From the NCBI RefSeq assembly GCF_940670685.1, contig NZ_OW711693.1, positions 992,001-1,056,000 of the forward strand: a stretch of 64,000 nt of DNA. Reading direction: 5' to 3'. The notes under the pieces were generated by a model. The model did no database searches. It was not told where the DNA came from and saw only the letters and a list, made by a program, of their open reading frames with translations. Below are positions 47,318 through 56,159 of this stretch, piece by piece. Numbering within the stretch: the first letter of the stretch is position 1; the number at the start of each line of letters is the position of its first letter. The position numbers were made by a program, and so were the translations under genes. The stretch comes from Anaeropeptidivorans aminofermentans. Lineage in GTDB: Bacteria > Bacillota > Clostridia > Lachnospirales > UBA5962.

Positions 47318-48536
47318 AGCATTAAGAATAAAGTTCGTAGCGATTATGATGAGTATGGTTACGCTGATTCTTCTTGCTATATTTGTTACTATGCTTGTGA
47401 TTACTCAAAATAATATAGAAAGAAACAGTAAAGATGCCCTTCGTCAGTCTCTTTCGGGAAGAAAAATACCTGGCATAGGGAAAATCCCAGAAAGAGGGCC
47501 TTATGAACCGCCCCACGAAATCCGTTCACCGGCAATCGTATTGGAATATTCAGAAGGAAAATATAAGCTTATTTCCAATCAGATGTATTACGTTAATGAA
47601 GAGGAATTGGAAGAGGTGGCCTCTGTTGTTCTTGAAAGCGCCGAAGACTATGGGATTTTAAAGGAATACAGCCTGCGCTTTATGAAGCGAAATAATGAAG
47701 GCTCTACCATGATAGCTCTTGCAGATACCTCTATAGAAATGGGGATTATAAGAAATCTCGCAATAAATTCTTTTTTAATCGGTATATCGGCTTTCATTAT
47801 ATTTTTTATACTAAGCATATTTTTTGCAAGATGGGCCATAAAGCCCGTTGAGGAAGCATGGAACCGCCAAAAGAAATTTATTGCAGATGCTTCCCATGAG
47901 CTTAAAACACCTCTTACGGTAATACTTTCAAATGCTGACATGCTTGCAAACGGCAAAGGCCTTATTTCCGAAAAAGATAACGGCAGGCTTGAAAACATTC
48001 AGGTAGAGGGCATAAGAATGAAGCGGCTTATTGAAAATATGCTTACCCTTGCAAAGGCGGATTATGTAGAGAAAACGACAGAGTTCACTTCTGTAATGCT
48101 AAATGACGTAGTTATGGACAGCGTTCTTTTATATGAGTCTGCAATTTATGACGATGGGAAATTTCTTGAATATGATATAGATGAAGACATAAAAGTAGAA
48201 GGGAATAAAGAAAAACTGAGACAGCTCATAGATATTTTATTGGATAATGCCAATAAATACACAGAAAAGGGAAGAAAAATAAAGGTAAGGCTCAATAGGA
48301 TAAAAAATACGGTCCTTCTTTCGGTAAATAATGAAGGCGAGCCTATTCCTCAAGAAGAACTTGAAAATATTTTCAGAAGATTTACACGCCTTGATGAATC
48401 CCGGTCAAATCATGGAGGCTTTGGCCTTGGCCTTTCCATAGCAAAGGCCATCGTCGATGAGCACAGAGGGAAAATCTGGGCCGAAAGCGCCAAGGAAAAT
48501 GGCAATACGTTTTTTGTTCTTTTAAACCTAAAGTAG
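47310..48536 (+). CDS. Sensor histidine kinase
   Basis: A 408-residue membrane kinase; I use the ATG at 47310, which overlaps the regulator's stop codon. Two membrane segments (about 8-30 and 150-175) enclose an outer sensor domain of about 120 residues. The H-box is KFIADASHELKTPLTVILSNADML (pieces; histidine near 197); N-box LDNANKYTEKG, G-boxes RFTRLDESRSNHGGFGLGLSIAKAIVDEHRG (split) are intact. It should phosphorylate the preceding regulator. The signal is unknown; surface or envelope state is a fair guess from the neighbours. Confidence 0.92.
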   Translation: MIKALRIKFVAIMMSMVTLILLAIFVTMLVITQNNIERNSKDALRQSLSGRKIPGIGKIPERGPYEPPHEIRSPAIVLEYSEGKYKLISNQMYYVNEEELEEVASVVLESAEDYGILKEYSLRFMKRNNEGSTMIALADTSIEMGIIRNLAINSFLIGISAFIIFFILSIFFARWAIKPVEEAWNRQKKFIADASHELKTPLTVILSNADMLANGKGLISEKDNGRLENIQVEGIRMKRLIENMLTLAKADYVEKTTEFTSVMLNDVVMDSVLLYESAIYDDGKFLEYDIDEDIKVEGNKEKLRQLIDILLDNANKYTEKGRKIKVRLNRIKNTVLLSVNNEGEPIPQEELENIFRRFTRLDESRSNHGGFGLGLSIAKAIVDEHRGKIWAESAKENGNTFFVLLNLK

Positions 48537-48546
48537 AAATTCAAAT

Positions 48547-48577
48547 AAAAAAGGCATGGATATCCATGCCTTTTTTC
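48547..48577 (+). terminator. Terminator of the two-component operon
   Basis: AAAAAAGGCATGGATATCCATGCCTTTTTT is a perfect hairpin, just after the kinase stop codon. Confidence 0.93.
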
Positions 48578-48712
48578 TATTTGTATCTCATACAATAAAC
48601 CACCTGCTATGCAGGTGGAGGGAAAATGCTTTAGCTTCAAGAAAAATACCCCCTGTGATAAAATAAAGTGGGTTTGCCAACCACAATTATTAGATCATAG
48701 GAGGTGTGTCCG

Positions 48713-49186
48713 ATGGACAAAAATAGTTTATCACATACAACCTGGGAATGTAAATATCATCTGGTATTTGCTCCAAAGTATCGAAGACAAATAATTTATG
48801 GAAGATTAAAGGCGGATATAGGAAAGATACTTAGAGAATTATGTGAAAGAAAAGGTATAGAAATAATAGAAGCAGAATGTTGTAGTGACCATATACACAT
48901 GTTAGTCAGAATACCACCTAAATATAGTGTATCAGAGATAATGGGATATTTGAAAGGAAAGAGTTCTTTAATAATATTCGATAGACATGCAAATTTAAAA
49001 TATAAATATGGGAATAGACATTTCTGGTGTAGAGGATATTATGTTGATACAGTAGGTAAAAATGCGAAAAAAATAGAAGAATACATTAGAAATCAAATAC
49101 AAGAAGATAAAGTAGCAGATCAAATTTCATTGTTAGAATATATTGACCCGTTTACGGGGGAGCCAGTGAAAGGAAATAAAAAATAA
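48713..49186 (+). CDS. tnpA: IS200/IS605-family Y1 transposase TnpA
   Basis: A 157-residue single-strand transposase. The HUH motif is H60-I61-H62 in CSDHIHMLVRIPP, and the catalytic tyrosine is Y124 in IEEYIRNQ. Family texts YHLVFAPKYRRQI, YLKGKSSLIIFDRH and FWCRGYYVDTVG are intact, so it looks active. ATG at 48713 follows ATAGGAGGTGTGTCCG. Length is that of complete IS200 transposases. Confidence 0.95.
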   Translation: MDKNSLSHTTWECKYHLVFAPKYRRQIIYGRLKADIGKILRELCERKGIEIIEAECCSDHIHMLVRIPPKYSVSEIMGYLKGKSSLIIFDRHANLKYKYGNRHFWCRGYYVDTVGKNAKKIEEYIRNQIQEDKVADQISLLEYIDPFTGEPVKGNKK

Positions 49187-49312
49187 ACCGCTTTAGCGGT
49201 TATTGGGAAGTAAATGCGGTTGGCAAACCGCTTCGATGCGTCCTCAGACGCATGCCAGTAAGAGCCCCTTATAGGGGCAGAGCAAACTACCGGCTAAGCC
49301 GGTAGTTATGAT
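49187..49312 (+). repeat. Array of five consecutive hairpins in the IS200 3' end
   Basis: Stems in order: AACCGC-TTTA-GCGGTT, GCGGTT-GGCA-AACCGC, ATGCGTC-CTCA-GACGCAT, GCCCC-TTATA-GGGGC and ACTACCGGC-TTA-GCCGGTAGT, almost without gaps. The last one is the expected right-end hairpin; the other four are extra. Confidence 0.8.
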
Positions 49313-49319
49313 TGATTTT

Positions 49320-49799
49320 TTAAACTTTTTTCTTCTTTGCCTTTCCTGTAATATGGTCTATTGTTATGGCGCATATGGCGGTTCTTTGCATAGAGCCTTC
49401 AATTGCTTTATCTGCCATATCCATATATTCAGGAAGGTATTTTTCAGCAAGCTTTAAAAGAACCTCTGTCTTTTTGTCCATATCATCAATGATACGGGCT
49501 TTGCCGAAAACTACGACGCTTTCAAAATATGTAGTGAAGTTATTGTCATATACGGGCTGGGTTTTTCCTACGACACTAAAGCAAACCTTTTCTTCATGCT
49601 TTATATTGTCCAGCTTTTGACCTGAAAGGGCACAATGAAAAAATATCTCATTTTCTATTACAACATAAGACAGCGGAACAACATAGGGCTGATTATCTTT
49701 GTCAACTGTTGCCAGAAAGCCGTATTCCCCGTTGAGTAATATTTCCATGGTTTCTTCTTTGGAAATCTGTCTGTCGCTTCTTCTCATATTTTGATACAT
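49320..49799 (-). CDS. Pyridoxamine 5'-phosphate oxidase-fold protein (NimA-like)
   Basis: A 159-residue flavin-binding split-barrel protein. NGEYGFLATVDKDNQPYVVPLSYVV (about 28-52), FHCALSGQKLDNIKHEEKVCFSVVG (about 54-78) and the ESVVVFGKARIID strand are typical of the PPOX group that includes NimA nitroimidazole reductases. The substrate is unknown. ATG follows CAGGAGGGGTGTC. The IS200 element lies directly beyond its stop codon, only a few bases away. Confidence 0.88.
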   Translation of the reverse strand: MYQNMRRSDRQISKEETMEILLNGEYGFLATVDKDNQPYVVPLSYVVIENEIFFHCALSGQKLDNIKHEEKVCFSVVGKTQPVYDNNFTTYFESVVVFGKARIIDDMDKKTEVLLKLAEKYLPEYMDMADKAIEGSMQRTAICAITIDHITGKAKKKKV

Positions 49800-50039
49800 G
49801 ACACCCCTCCTGTAATATATACTAAGCCAACGTAAAATTATATAAGTGCAAGGTTATAAATCATTTTCAAATTCACGACCTCTTATGACTAAGAGCTTTG
49901 CTTTCAAATTTGTTAGCCATATAAATATATCAGAGGGGAATGATATTTGTCAATAATTCTTGTATTATTGCGAAAAGGCACGAACTTAGGAAGTGACAGT
50001 CTTAATTTGTGAAGCAAACTGAAATTTTATTTTGCATAG

Positions 50040-50147
50040 AGTTAATTTGCTTTTATGACTTTGTAAGTATGCCCGGCTTTGGCGGGTATAAGATAAGGGG
50101 AAAGCAAATGAATTATGCTACTACTTCACATGAATTAAAGTATGGCT
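50040..50147 (+). repeat. Two-hairpin element, copy D (no gene downstream)
   Basis: Stem 1 AGTTAATTTGCTTT (50040-50053) pairs with AAAGCAAATGAATT (50101-50114) with one A-G mismatch; the tail pairs TACT with AGTA. It is the most diverged copy. A hairpin ATCTATATTTT/AAAATATAGAT at 50161-50197 follows. Confidence 0.6.
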
Positions 50148-50213
50148 TAATAAGACAGTAATCTATATTTTTTATGGGTTTATTGTAAAATATAGATAAA
50201 AGAGAAAAATAAA

Positions 50214-50234
50214 AAACCACCTGTCAGGCGGTTT
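50214..50234. terminator. Terminator-like hairpin
   Basis: AAACC-A-CCTG pairs with CAGG-C-GGTTT. It lies next to the tRNA remnant and after an A-run. Confidence 0.55.
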
Positions 50235-50241
50235 CTAAAAT

Positions 50242-50282
50242 TGCGGAAGCAGATTTGAACCTGCGACCTTCGGATTATGAGT
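50242..50282 (-). pseudogene. 3' half of a tRNA (CAT anticodon), likely integration scar
   Basis: Read on the minus strand, CTCATAATCC, then GAAGGTCGCAGGTTCAAAT and CTGCTTCCGCAA give an anticodon loop with CAT, a variable loop, T-arm and 3' acceptor strand. The 5' half is missing; the text beyond 50282 does not pair with the anticodon stem. One base of the T-stem also appears lost. 3' halves of tRNA genes are typical leftovers at the ends of integrated elements. Confidence 0.7.
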
Positions 50283-51109
50283 TGTAGATTATTTTTTCGG
50301 ATATTCCTAAGATGTTAAAAAATGTCTTATTTACTGGTTTTTTCAATATGCTGCATATATATTTATGGCAGCTGCTCTAGCCATAACCTGTTTGATAACT
50401 TAGCTTTTCTGCCTGCTTTCTTTCCGACACGCTTTCCTTTTCTGGAAGAGAGGGGAGCGCTAGGGGAACTATAGGCTTCTCTTGCATATCGAGAGGGCGA
50501 AGTGAGAAGAAAACCGCCCGTAGGCGATATTAAAACTCAAAACCCATATGGTGTTTTGAGTTAAATAAATCGTGGAAAAATTTTTTTATTTTAGATTAAA
50601 GCAGTACCTTACTGAAAATACTTTCAAATTTCCCATTATGTTTAAACAAAGCATATTATTTTTGTTGAATTACTGAATTATAGAATAAGTTGTTTTTCCA
50701 ATCTGTAATGAATAATCTATTCATATACTAAAGCAGTAATATAAATACGCCAATAGTTTATATGTGAAATTACAATGTGGAAGGCTGATCGAACTGCATT
50801 AAAGGTGATACTTATTTTTACGCTTTTTGAATGCTTTAGTTCTAACTTCAAGAATGCCGCAAATATGCTGCTGGATACCTTGCTTATTAAGTATATCCTT
50901 TTTGATAGCACCATCAGGCTTAAAGAAGGGTAATCATTTTCGACAGAGCCCGGAGCGGTACTCGAATCTTCTTGATTTTTCCAGAGTCTATTCCATCTTG
51001 ATTACCAAAACAGCGTTTAGCAGCTTGTACAAGGAAAGGGCGGCCCGGTTCGCCTCGCAGAAAGATTTCTTTCTGCCGCCCTGATCATACTGCGCCAAAG
51101 GCCGTTTAA
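50283..51109. other. Decayed region without an intact gene
   Basis: Only short frames without ribosome sites. On the minus strand near 50990-51087 a piece reads ...FCEANRAALSLYKLLNAV, which I cannot name. A possible hairpin pairs AACTCAAAACCC-like text with TGTTTTGAGTT near 50533-50562. The base composition changes within the region, as expected of several gene fragments. Confidence 0.5.
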
Positions 51110-51434
51110 TTACACAGGCTGAACCTCTTTATCGAACACTTCAGCGCTTGTAAAAAGAGGAATAAAGCGCTGCCTTTGCTCATTTTCTGCCAGATGCCAA
51201 AATTTAATACGAATATCTCCGCCTATAGAAAATGAATCTCCTGCTCTTAACGTATCTGGATTCCCTATATATTTGAACATTTCTTTCGGCATTTCAACCG
51301 GAATATGCATTTGCATATTATTTTTAGCCCAGCTTGAATAGTATTGAATATAGGTTTCGGAAACGCATTGTCTGCGCCGTAGTACCTATTAAAATTCATC
51401 TTTCAAATTCTTTCGCATATTTATCTGTGCTCAT
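51110..51434 (-). pseudogene. SseB-like protein remnant
   Basis: A start with good ribosome site (AAAGGAGACTTCT, ATG at 51434) reads MSTDKYAKEFER and then stops. Another frame continues VSETYIQYYSSWAKNNMQMH..., ending in RIKFWHLAENEQRQRFIPLFTSAEVFDKE, which resembles the SseB (enhanced serine sensitivity) N-terminal fold. At least one frameshift separates the parts, and the protein is cut short compared with the family. The likeness is from memory and of moderate strength. Confidence 0.6.
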
Positions 51435-51674
51435 AGAAGTCTCCTTTAATGTATAAGAATTATAATACGAATGATTACCATATGATTTAATTTAAGTGTA
51501 GACAGAAGTATTTCTCGTATATTCACAATAAAAACATGACAGGAATTAGCACAATTAATTAATGATTAAATCGATTTTGTTGTTAAAATTTAATGTAAGT
51601 GCATAAAGTGTATATAAGACTAATGTAAATTATAACGGTTTATAAGGATTTAGAGGTTTAGTTTTTGGGAAATA
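51435..51674. other. AT-rich spacer upstream of the glycogen operon
   Basis: No gene seen. It is far more AT-rich than the operon that follows. Confidence 0.5.
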
Positions 51675-51704
51675 TTGACATAAAAATCTGAAAAATGCTA
51701 CAAT
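51675..51704 (+). promoter_or_regulatory. Promoter of the glycogen operon
   Basis: TTGACA (51675-51680), an 18-base spacer and TACAAT (51699-51704), close to the housekeeping consensus. Confidence 0.8.
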
Positions 51705-51711
51705 GTAAGGG

Positions 51712-51801
51712 AAGGGAAATCCCGCTCTCCGCTGATAAAATAATTTTGTCAACAGAGGGTATATAAGGCTTAAGTACCGAAAGGCTAAAGGGGGTAGAAA
51801 G
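51712..51801 (+). promoter_or_regulatory. Structured leader of the glycogen operon
   Basis: About 90 untranslated bases. GGGAAATCCC can fold; CTCTCCGCTGATAAAAT pairs with TTTTGTCAACAGAG; and ACC-GAAA-GGC forms a small tetraloop hairpin just before the ribosome site. It does not match any riboswitch class I can recall. Confidence 0.45.
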
Positions 51802-53724
51802 ATGGACCATACTTATTTAACAAAGGAAGAAAAGTTTCTCTTTAGGGAGGGAACCTGGTATCGGAGCTTTGATAGGTTAGGCGCACACCCGGCATGCAAA
51901 GACGGTTGTGACGGCTATGAATTTGCAGTTTGGGCGCCGGGGGCGAAGGCCGTTTACGTAATGGGAACTTTTAACGAGTGGAATCAGAAAGAGTTTTCTA
52001 TGCATCAGGATGTGTCCTGCGGGGTATGGCACTTATTTGTTTCGGGAGTGTGCAAAGGGGACCTATACAAATTTGTCATTGAAACGGAAACGGGAGCGCT
52101 TCTTTACAAAGCAGATCCCTATGCCTTTTATACGGAAAAGATACCGGGGAATTCCTCGCGGATTGAGGATATAGACGGATACAAATGGCAGGATGCTCTC
52201 TGGCTTGCACGCCGGAAGAAAAACGGCCATATGAACCGGCCTCTTAATATTTATGAGGTACACCTTGGCTCCTGGAAGCGCCATGAAGATGGAAGCTACT
52301 ACACCTATGAGGAGCTGGCGGAGGAGTTGATTCCCTATGCGGTGAGGATGGGATACACCCATCTGGAGCTGATGCCGGTGATGGAACATCCTTATGACGG
52401 CTCTTGGGGATATCAGATAACAGGATACTATGCACCTACCTCCAGATTCGGTGGGCCCAAAGATTTTATGGCCTTTGTGGATAAATGCCATGGGGCAGGT
52501 TTGGGGGTAATTCTGGACTGGGTTCCGGGGCACTTCTGCAGAGATGCCCACGGTCTGGGTGCTTTTGTGGGGGATAAGCTCTTTGAAAAGGGCGACCACC
52601 AACAGTGGGGCACCTATAAGTTTGACTTTGGCAGGGGAGAAGTCCGTTCCTTCCTCATTTCCAACCTGCTTTTCTGGCTGGAAAAATATCATGGAGACGG
52701 CATCCGGGTGGATGGCGTTACCAGCATGCTTTACTTGAACTTTGGCATAGAGGACACAAATCTGAAGGAATACAATCAATATGGAAAGGAAGAGAATCTG
52801 GAGGCCATCGAATTTTTAAAAGCGGCCAACAAAGCAGCTGCCCAGTGGTTTCCCGACGTGATGATGATTGCCGAAGAGAGTACGGCTTGGCCATTGGTCA
52901 CCTACCCGCCGGCGGATGGGGGCCTGGGCTTTCATTATAAATGGGATATGGGATGGATGAATGACACGCTCCGCTTCATGAAAACAGACTTTCCTTTTCG
53001 GCCGGGAAATCACGGACTTCTGACCTTTTCCATGATGTATGCCTTCAATGAAAACTTTATTCTGCCCCTTTCTCATGATGAGGTGGTTCACGGGAAGTGC
53101 TCTTTGATTGTCCGCATGCCGGGGGATTACTGGCGGCAGTTTGCGGGCCTGCGCCTGCTGGCGATGTATCAGATTTGCCATCCGGGCGCTAAACTGAACT
53201 TCATGGGAAATGAGATTGGGCAGTTTATTGAATGGCGGGACTATGAGGGAATCGAGTGGTTTTTGACCGGTTACGAAGCCCATCAAAAGCACCAATATTT
53301 TATAGAAGCGCTGAATGGGCTCTATAAGGAAGAAAAGGCCTTATGGCAGAAGAGCTACTCATGGGAAGGCTTTCGCTGGCTGGATGCAGACAATGACAAA
53401 CAATCCATATTGTCCTTTATACGGCATGGCAAAAAACCGGCAGATGATCTTATTGTGCTTCTGAATTTCAGACCAGATACATATACTGATTATCGCCTTG
53501 GCGTGACGAGAAAGGGTACATACAAGGAGATTTTTAATTCCGACCATGTAAAATACGGCGGCTCAGGGAATATAAACGGGGATTTTATAGAGAGTGAAGC
53601 CCTTCCCTGGCATGGGATGAACCACTCCGTAAGGATAAGTGTTCCGCCTATCGGTGGGGTTATCCTGAAAAGATGCGGAAAAATGCACAATAAGAGCGAT
53701 GGCGGGCAGGAGGAAAAAGGATGA
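51802..53724 (+). CDS. glgB: 1,4-alpha-glucan branching enzyme
   Basis: A 640-residue GH13 enzyme that makes alpha-1,6 branches in glycogen. An N-terminal CBM48-type domain (FAVWAPGAKAVYVMGTFNEWN, near 33) is followed by the barrel with YEVHLGSWKRHEDGSYYTY (near 150), the nucleophile in DGIRVDGVTSMLYLNFG (D304), the acid in MMIAEESTAWP (E358-E359) and LPLSHDEVVHGK (near 423). The C-terminal all-beta domain is complete. It is the first gene of the operon, after AAAGGGGGTAGAAAG; its stop overlaps the next start (ATGA). Confidence 0.95.
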   Translation: MDHTYLTKEEKFLFREGTWYRSFDRLGAHPACKDGCDGYEFAVWAPGAKAVYVMGTFNEWNQKEFSMHQDVSCGVWHLFVSGVCKGDLYKFVIETETGALLYKADPYAFYTEKIPGNSSRIEDIDGYKWQDALWLARRKKNGHMNRPLNIYEVHLGSWKRHEDGSYYTYEELAEELIPYAVRMGYTHLELMPVMEHPYDGSWGYQITGYYAPTSRFGGPKDFMAFVDKCHGAGLGVILDWVPGHFCRDAHGLGAFVGDKLFEKGDHQQWGTYKFDFGRGEVRSFLISNLLFWLEKYHGDGIRVDGVTSMLYLNFGIEDTNLKEYNQYGKEENLEAIEFLKAANKAAAQWFPDVMMIAEESTAWPLVTYPPADGGLGFHYKWDMGWMNDTLRFMKTDFPFRPGNHGLLTFSMMYAFNENFILPLSHDEVVHGKCSLIVRMPGDYWRQFAGLRLLAMYQICHPGAKLNFMGNEIGQFIEWRDYEGIEWFLTGYEAHQKHQYFIEALNGLYKEEKALWQKSYSWEGFRWLDADNDKQSILSFIRHGKKPADDLIVLLNFRPDTYTDYRLGVTRKGTYKEIFNSDHVKYGGSGNINGDFIESEALPWHGMNHSVRISVPPIGGVILKRCGKMHNKSDGGQEEKG

Positions 53725-56159
53725 TTTTTACCGACAAACAAGATTTTATCAACCAATACAGAGAGATGATTATAAATGATTTCAGCAGAGATTTTGAGCA
53801 ATGCAGCGATAAGGAACGCTACTTGACGCTGGTCCGGCTGATTGCAGCGAAGGCGAAAATAAAGCAGGACCTGTTCGCAGAGGAAGGTTCCTGCATGGAC
53901 AGGAAAACAATCTATTACTTTTCCATGGAGTTTCTCGTTGGTAGGCTTTTGGACAGCTACTTGGTCAATTTTGGCGTGAAGGCGCTTGTTGCAGAGTCAA
54001 TTTTAGACATGGGCGCCAATCTGGAGACCCTCTATCAACAGGAACGGGATCCGGGGCTGGGAAACGGCGGTTTAGGAAGGCTGGCGGCATGTTTTTTGGA
54101 CGCCATGGCTTCCATGGGCATACATGGCCATGGAAATGGCATAAGGTATAGATATGGACTTTTTGAGCAAGCCATAGAAAACGGAAAGCAAGTGGAGAAA
54201 GCGGACAATTGGATGGAAATCGGTTATCCCTGGGAGGTTCGTAACCCCGGTAAATCTGTGGTGGTCCAGTTCGGCGGACATGTGACCCGCCATGAGGAGG
54301 AAGGAAACTTCCGGTACTCCTGGGACGGCGGCGAGCGGGTGCTTGCGGTGCCCTACGATGTGCCTGTGGTGGGCTACGGCGGCGAGTCCGTCAACAATCT
54401 TCGGCTGTGGGACGTGGAACCCATCGATGAAAAGTTTGACATGGATGCCTTTAACAGCGGTGATTACAGCGGCGCTTTAAAACATCGCTCCGAAGTGGAG
54501 GCCATTACCTGTATCCTTTACCCAAAAGACAACAGCGAGACGGGCAGGATACTGCGGCTGAAGCAGGAATACTTTTTTGTGGCAGCGGGAATGGAGAATA
54601 TTGTCCGGTCCTTTAAAAAGAATTATGGTTCGGATTGGAGCCGGTTTACGGAGCTTGTGGGCATCCATACCAACGACACCCATCCGGCCTTGTGTGCGCC
54701 GGAGCTTCTCAGAATCCTCATCGATAGGGAGGGCCTGGATTGGGATAAGGCCTGGGAGCTGGTGACGGGGAGCATCTCCTTTACAAACCATACGGTGCTG
54801 CCGGAGGCCCTTGAAAAATGGCCCATAGATATGTTCAGGGCATTGCTGCCGAGAATATATGACTTTGTGGAAGAGATTGACCGCAGATATCGGGAATCCT
54901 TCCCCAGAGATGTGGAAAACTGGCAGGAACTTTTAAAAAACACCGCGATTCTATGGGACGGTCAGGTGCGTATGGCGAACCTCTCCATCATTGCAGGGCA
55001 TTCGGTAAACGGTGTAGCGGAGCTTCATACAGAGATTCTTAAAAAAGACGTATTTAGAGAGTTTTACACCATGACGCCGGAAAAATTCCGAAACATGACA
55101 AACGGCGTGGATCACCGCAGGTTTTTGCTGGAGTCAAACCCGCCTTTGAGCCGCCTAATCACCTCTGCCATAGGGGGCGAGTGGGTACGGGAGGCTAATC
55201 AGCTCAGAAAGCTGGAAGCCTTTAAGGAGGATGGCGAATTCTTGAAAAAGCTCGGGGAGGCCAAGCGGGAAAATAAGGTGCGCCTTTCGCGGTATATCAT
55301 GGAACGCTGTGGTGTAGCGGTGAGTCCGGACTCGATTTTTGATATTCAGGTGAAGCGGTTTCATGCTTATAAGCGACAGCTTCTCAACGTTTTCAAGATT
55401 ATGGATCTTTATAATCGCATTCTTGACGATCCAGGTTTTGAAATACATCCCACCGTCTTTATTTTCGCAGGAAAGGCAGCCCAAGGGTATGATTTTGCAA
55501 AAGACGTGATAAGGCTCATAAACGCTGTGGCCAAGACGGTCAACGACGACCTCCGGGTGAAGGAAATGATTAAGGTTGTATTTATCCCCAACTTTTCCGT
55601 TTCCAACGGACAGCTTATCTACCCGGCAGCGGATATCAGCGAACAGATATCAACGGCAGGCAAGGAGGCTTCGGGGACGGGCAACATGAAGTTTATGTTT
55701 AACGGCGCGGTGACTTTGGGCACGCTGGACGGTGCCAACGTGGAAATCAACCGGCTTGTAGGCGAGGAGAACATCCGGATATTCGGTCTTCGCGCCGAGG
55801 ATATAGAGCGGATGAGAAAGGACGGCAGCTATTTTGCCTGGGATGAATACAGCAATGACAACCGGATTAAAAGGGTGGTGGACCAGCTTGCCGACGGCAG
55901 CTACGCAGCCCTTTCAGGAGGCTTTAATGGCATATACGACGCGCTTTTGCGTAACAATGACGAGTTTTTTGTTCTAAAAGATTTTAGGGATTATATAGAT
56001 AGCTGGCATAGGCTGGAAAGGCTTTACAGTGATTCCTCGGCTTGGAACAAAGTTTCTTTGCATAATACTGCCAGGGCAGGGTTTTTCTCCAGCGACAGGA
56101 CGGTGGGGGATTATGCAAGAGAAATATGGCGTATACAAAGGAGGGATGAGCATATATGA
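53721..56159 (+). CDS. glgP: Glycogen/starch phosphorylase
   Basis: An 812-residue GT35 enzyme that releases glucose-1-phosphate from glycogen. The N-terminal [17 protein letters not shown] and [18 protein letters not shown], the central [12 protein letters not shown], and the C-terminal PLP site [28 protein letters not shown] (in two parts) with its lysine are intact. The length is normal. It starts after GCAGGAGGAAAAAGG with a four-base overlap with glgB, and its stop overlaps glgC in the same way. Having synthesis and breakdown genes in one operon is usual in Firmicutes. Confidence 0.96.
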   Translation: MIFTDKQDFINQYREMIINDFSRDFEQCSDKERYLTLVRLIAAKAKIKQDLFAEEGSCMDRKTIYYFSMEFLVGRLLDSYLVNFGVKALVAESILDMGANLETLYQQERDPGLGNGGLGRLAACFLDAMASMGIHGHGNGIRYRYGLFEQAIENGKQVEKADNWMEIGYPWEVRNPGKSVVVQFGGHVTRHEEEGNFRYSWDGGERVLAVPYDVPVVGYGGESVNNLRLWDVEPIDEKFDMDAFNSGDYSGALKHRSEVEAITCILYPKDNSETGRILRLKQEYFFVAAGMENIVRSFKKNYGSDWSRFTELVGIHTNDTHPALCAPELLRILIDREGLDWDKAWELVTGSISFTNHTVLPEALEKWPIDMFRALLPRIYDFVEEIDRRYRESFPRDVENWQELLKNTAILWDGQVRMANLSIIAGHSVNGVAELHTEILKKDVFREFYTMTPEKFRNMTNGVDHRRFLLESNPPLSRLITSAIGGEWVREANQLRKLEAFKEDGEFLKKLGEAKRENKVRLSRYIMERCGVAVSPDSIFDIQVKRFHAYKRQLLNVFKIMDLYNRILDDPGFEIHPTVFIFAGKAAQGYDFAKDVIRLINAVAKTVNDDLRVKEMIKVVFIPNFSVSNGQLIYPAADISEQISTAGKEASGTGNMKFMFNGAVTLGTLDGANVEINRLVGEENIRIFGLRAEDIERMRKDGSYFAWDEYSNDNRIKRVVDQLADGSYAALSGGFNGIYDALLRNNDEFFVLKDFRDYIDSWHRLERLYSDSSAWNKVSLHNTARAGFFSSDRTVGDYAREIWRIQRRDEHI

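Larger units (their letters stand above)
48594..49312 (+). mobile_element. IS200-type insertion sequence
   Basis: A tnpA gene is bounded on the left by the hairpin CCACCTGC-TAT-GCAGGTGG (48600-48618) and on the right by CTACCGGC-TTA-GCCGGTAG near 49290-49308, as expected for IS200/IS605 elements, which have subterminal hairpins and no inverted ends. There is no tnpB. It sits directly after the terminator of the two-component operon. Exact ends are estimates. Confidence 0.85.

Noticed and set aside
50827-51084. 85-codon plus-strand frame in the decayed region
   Set aside because: No ribosome site and no recognisable text; other frames of the same stretch look equally coding-like, so no gene can be claimed.
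51712-51801. Known riboswitch (c-di-GMP, THF, ZTP, glycine types considered) before glgB
   Set aside because: The core sequences of these classes are not present; I kept it only as an unnamed structured leader.
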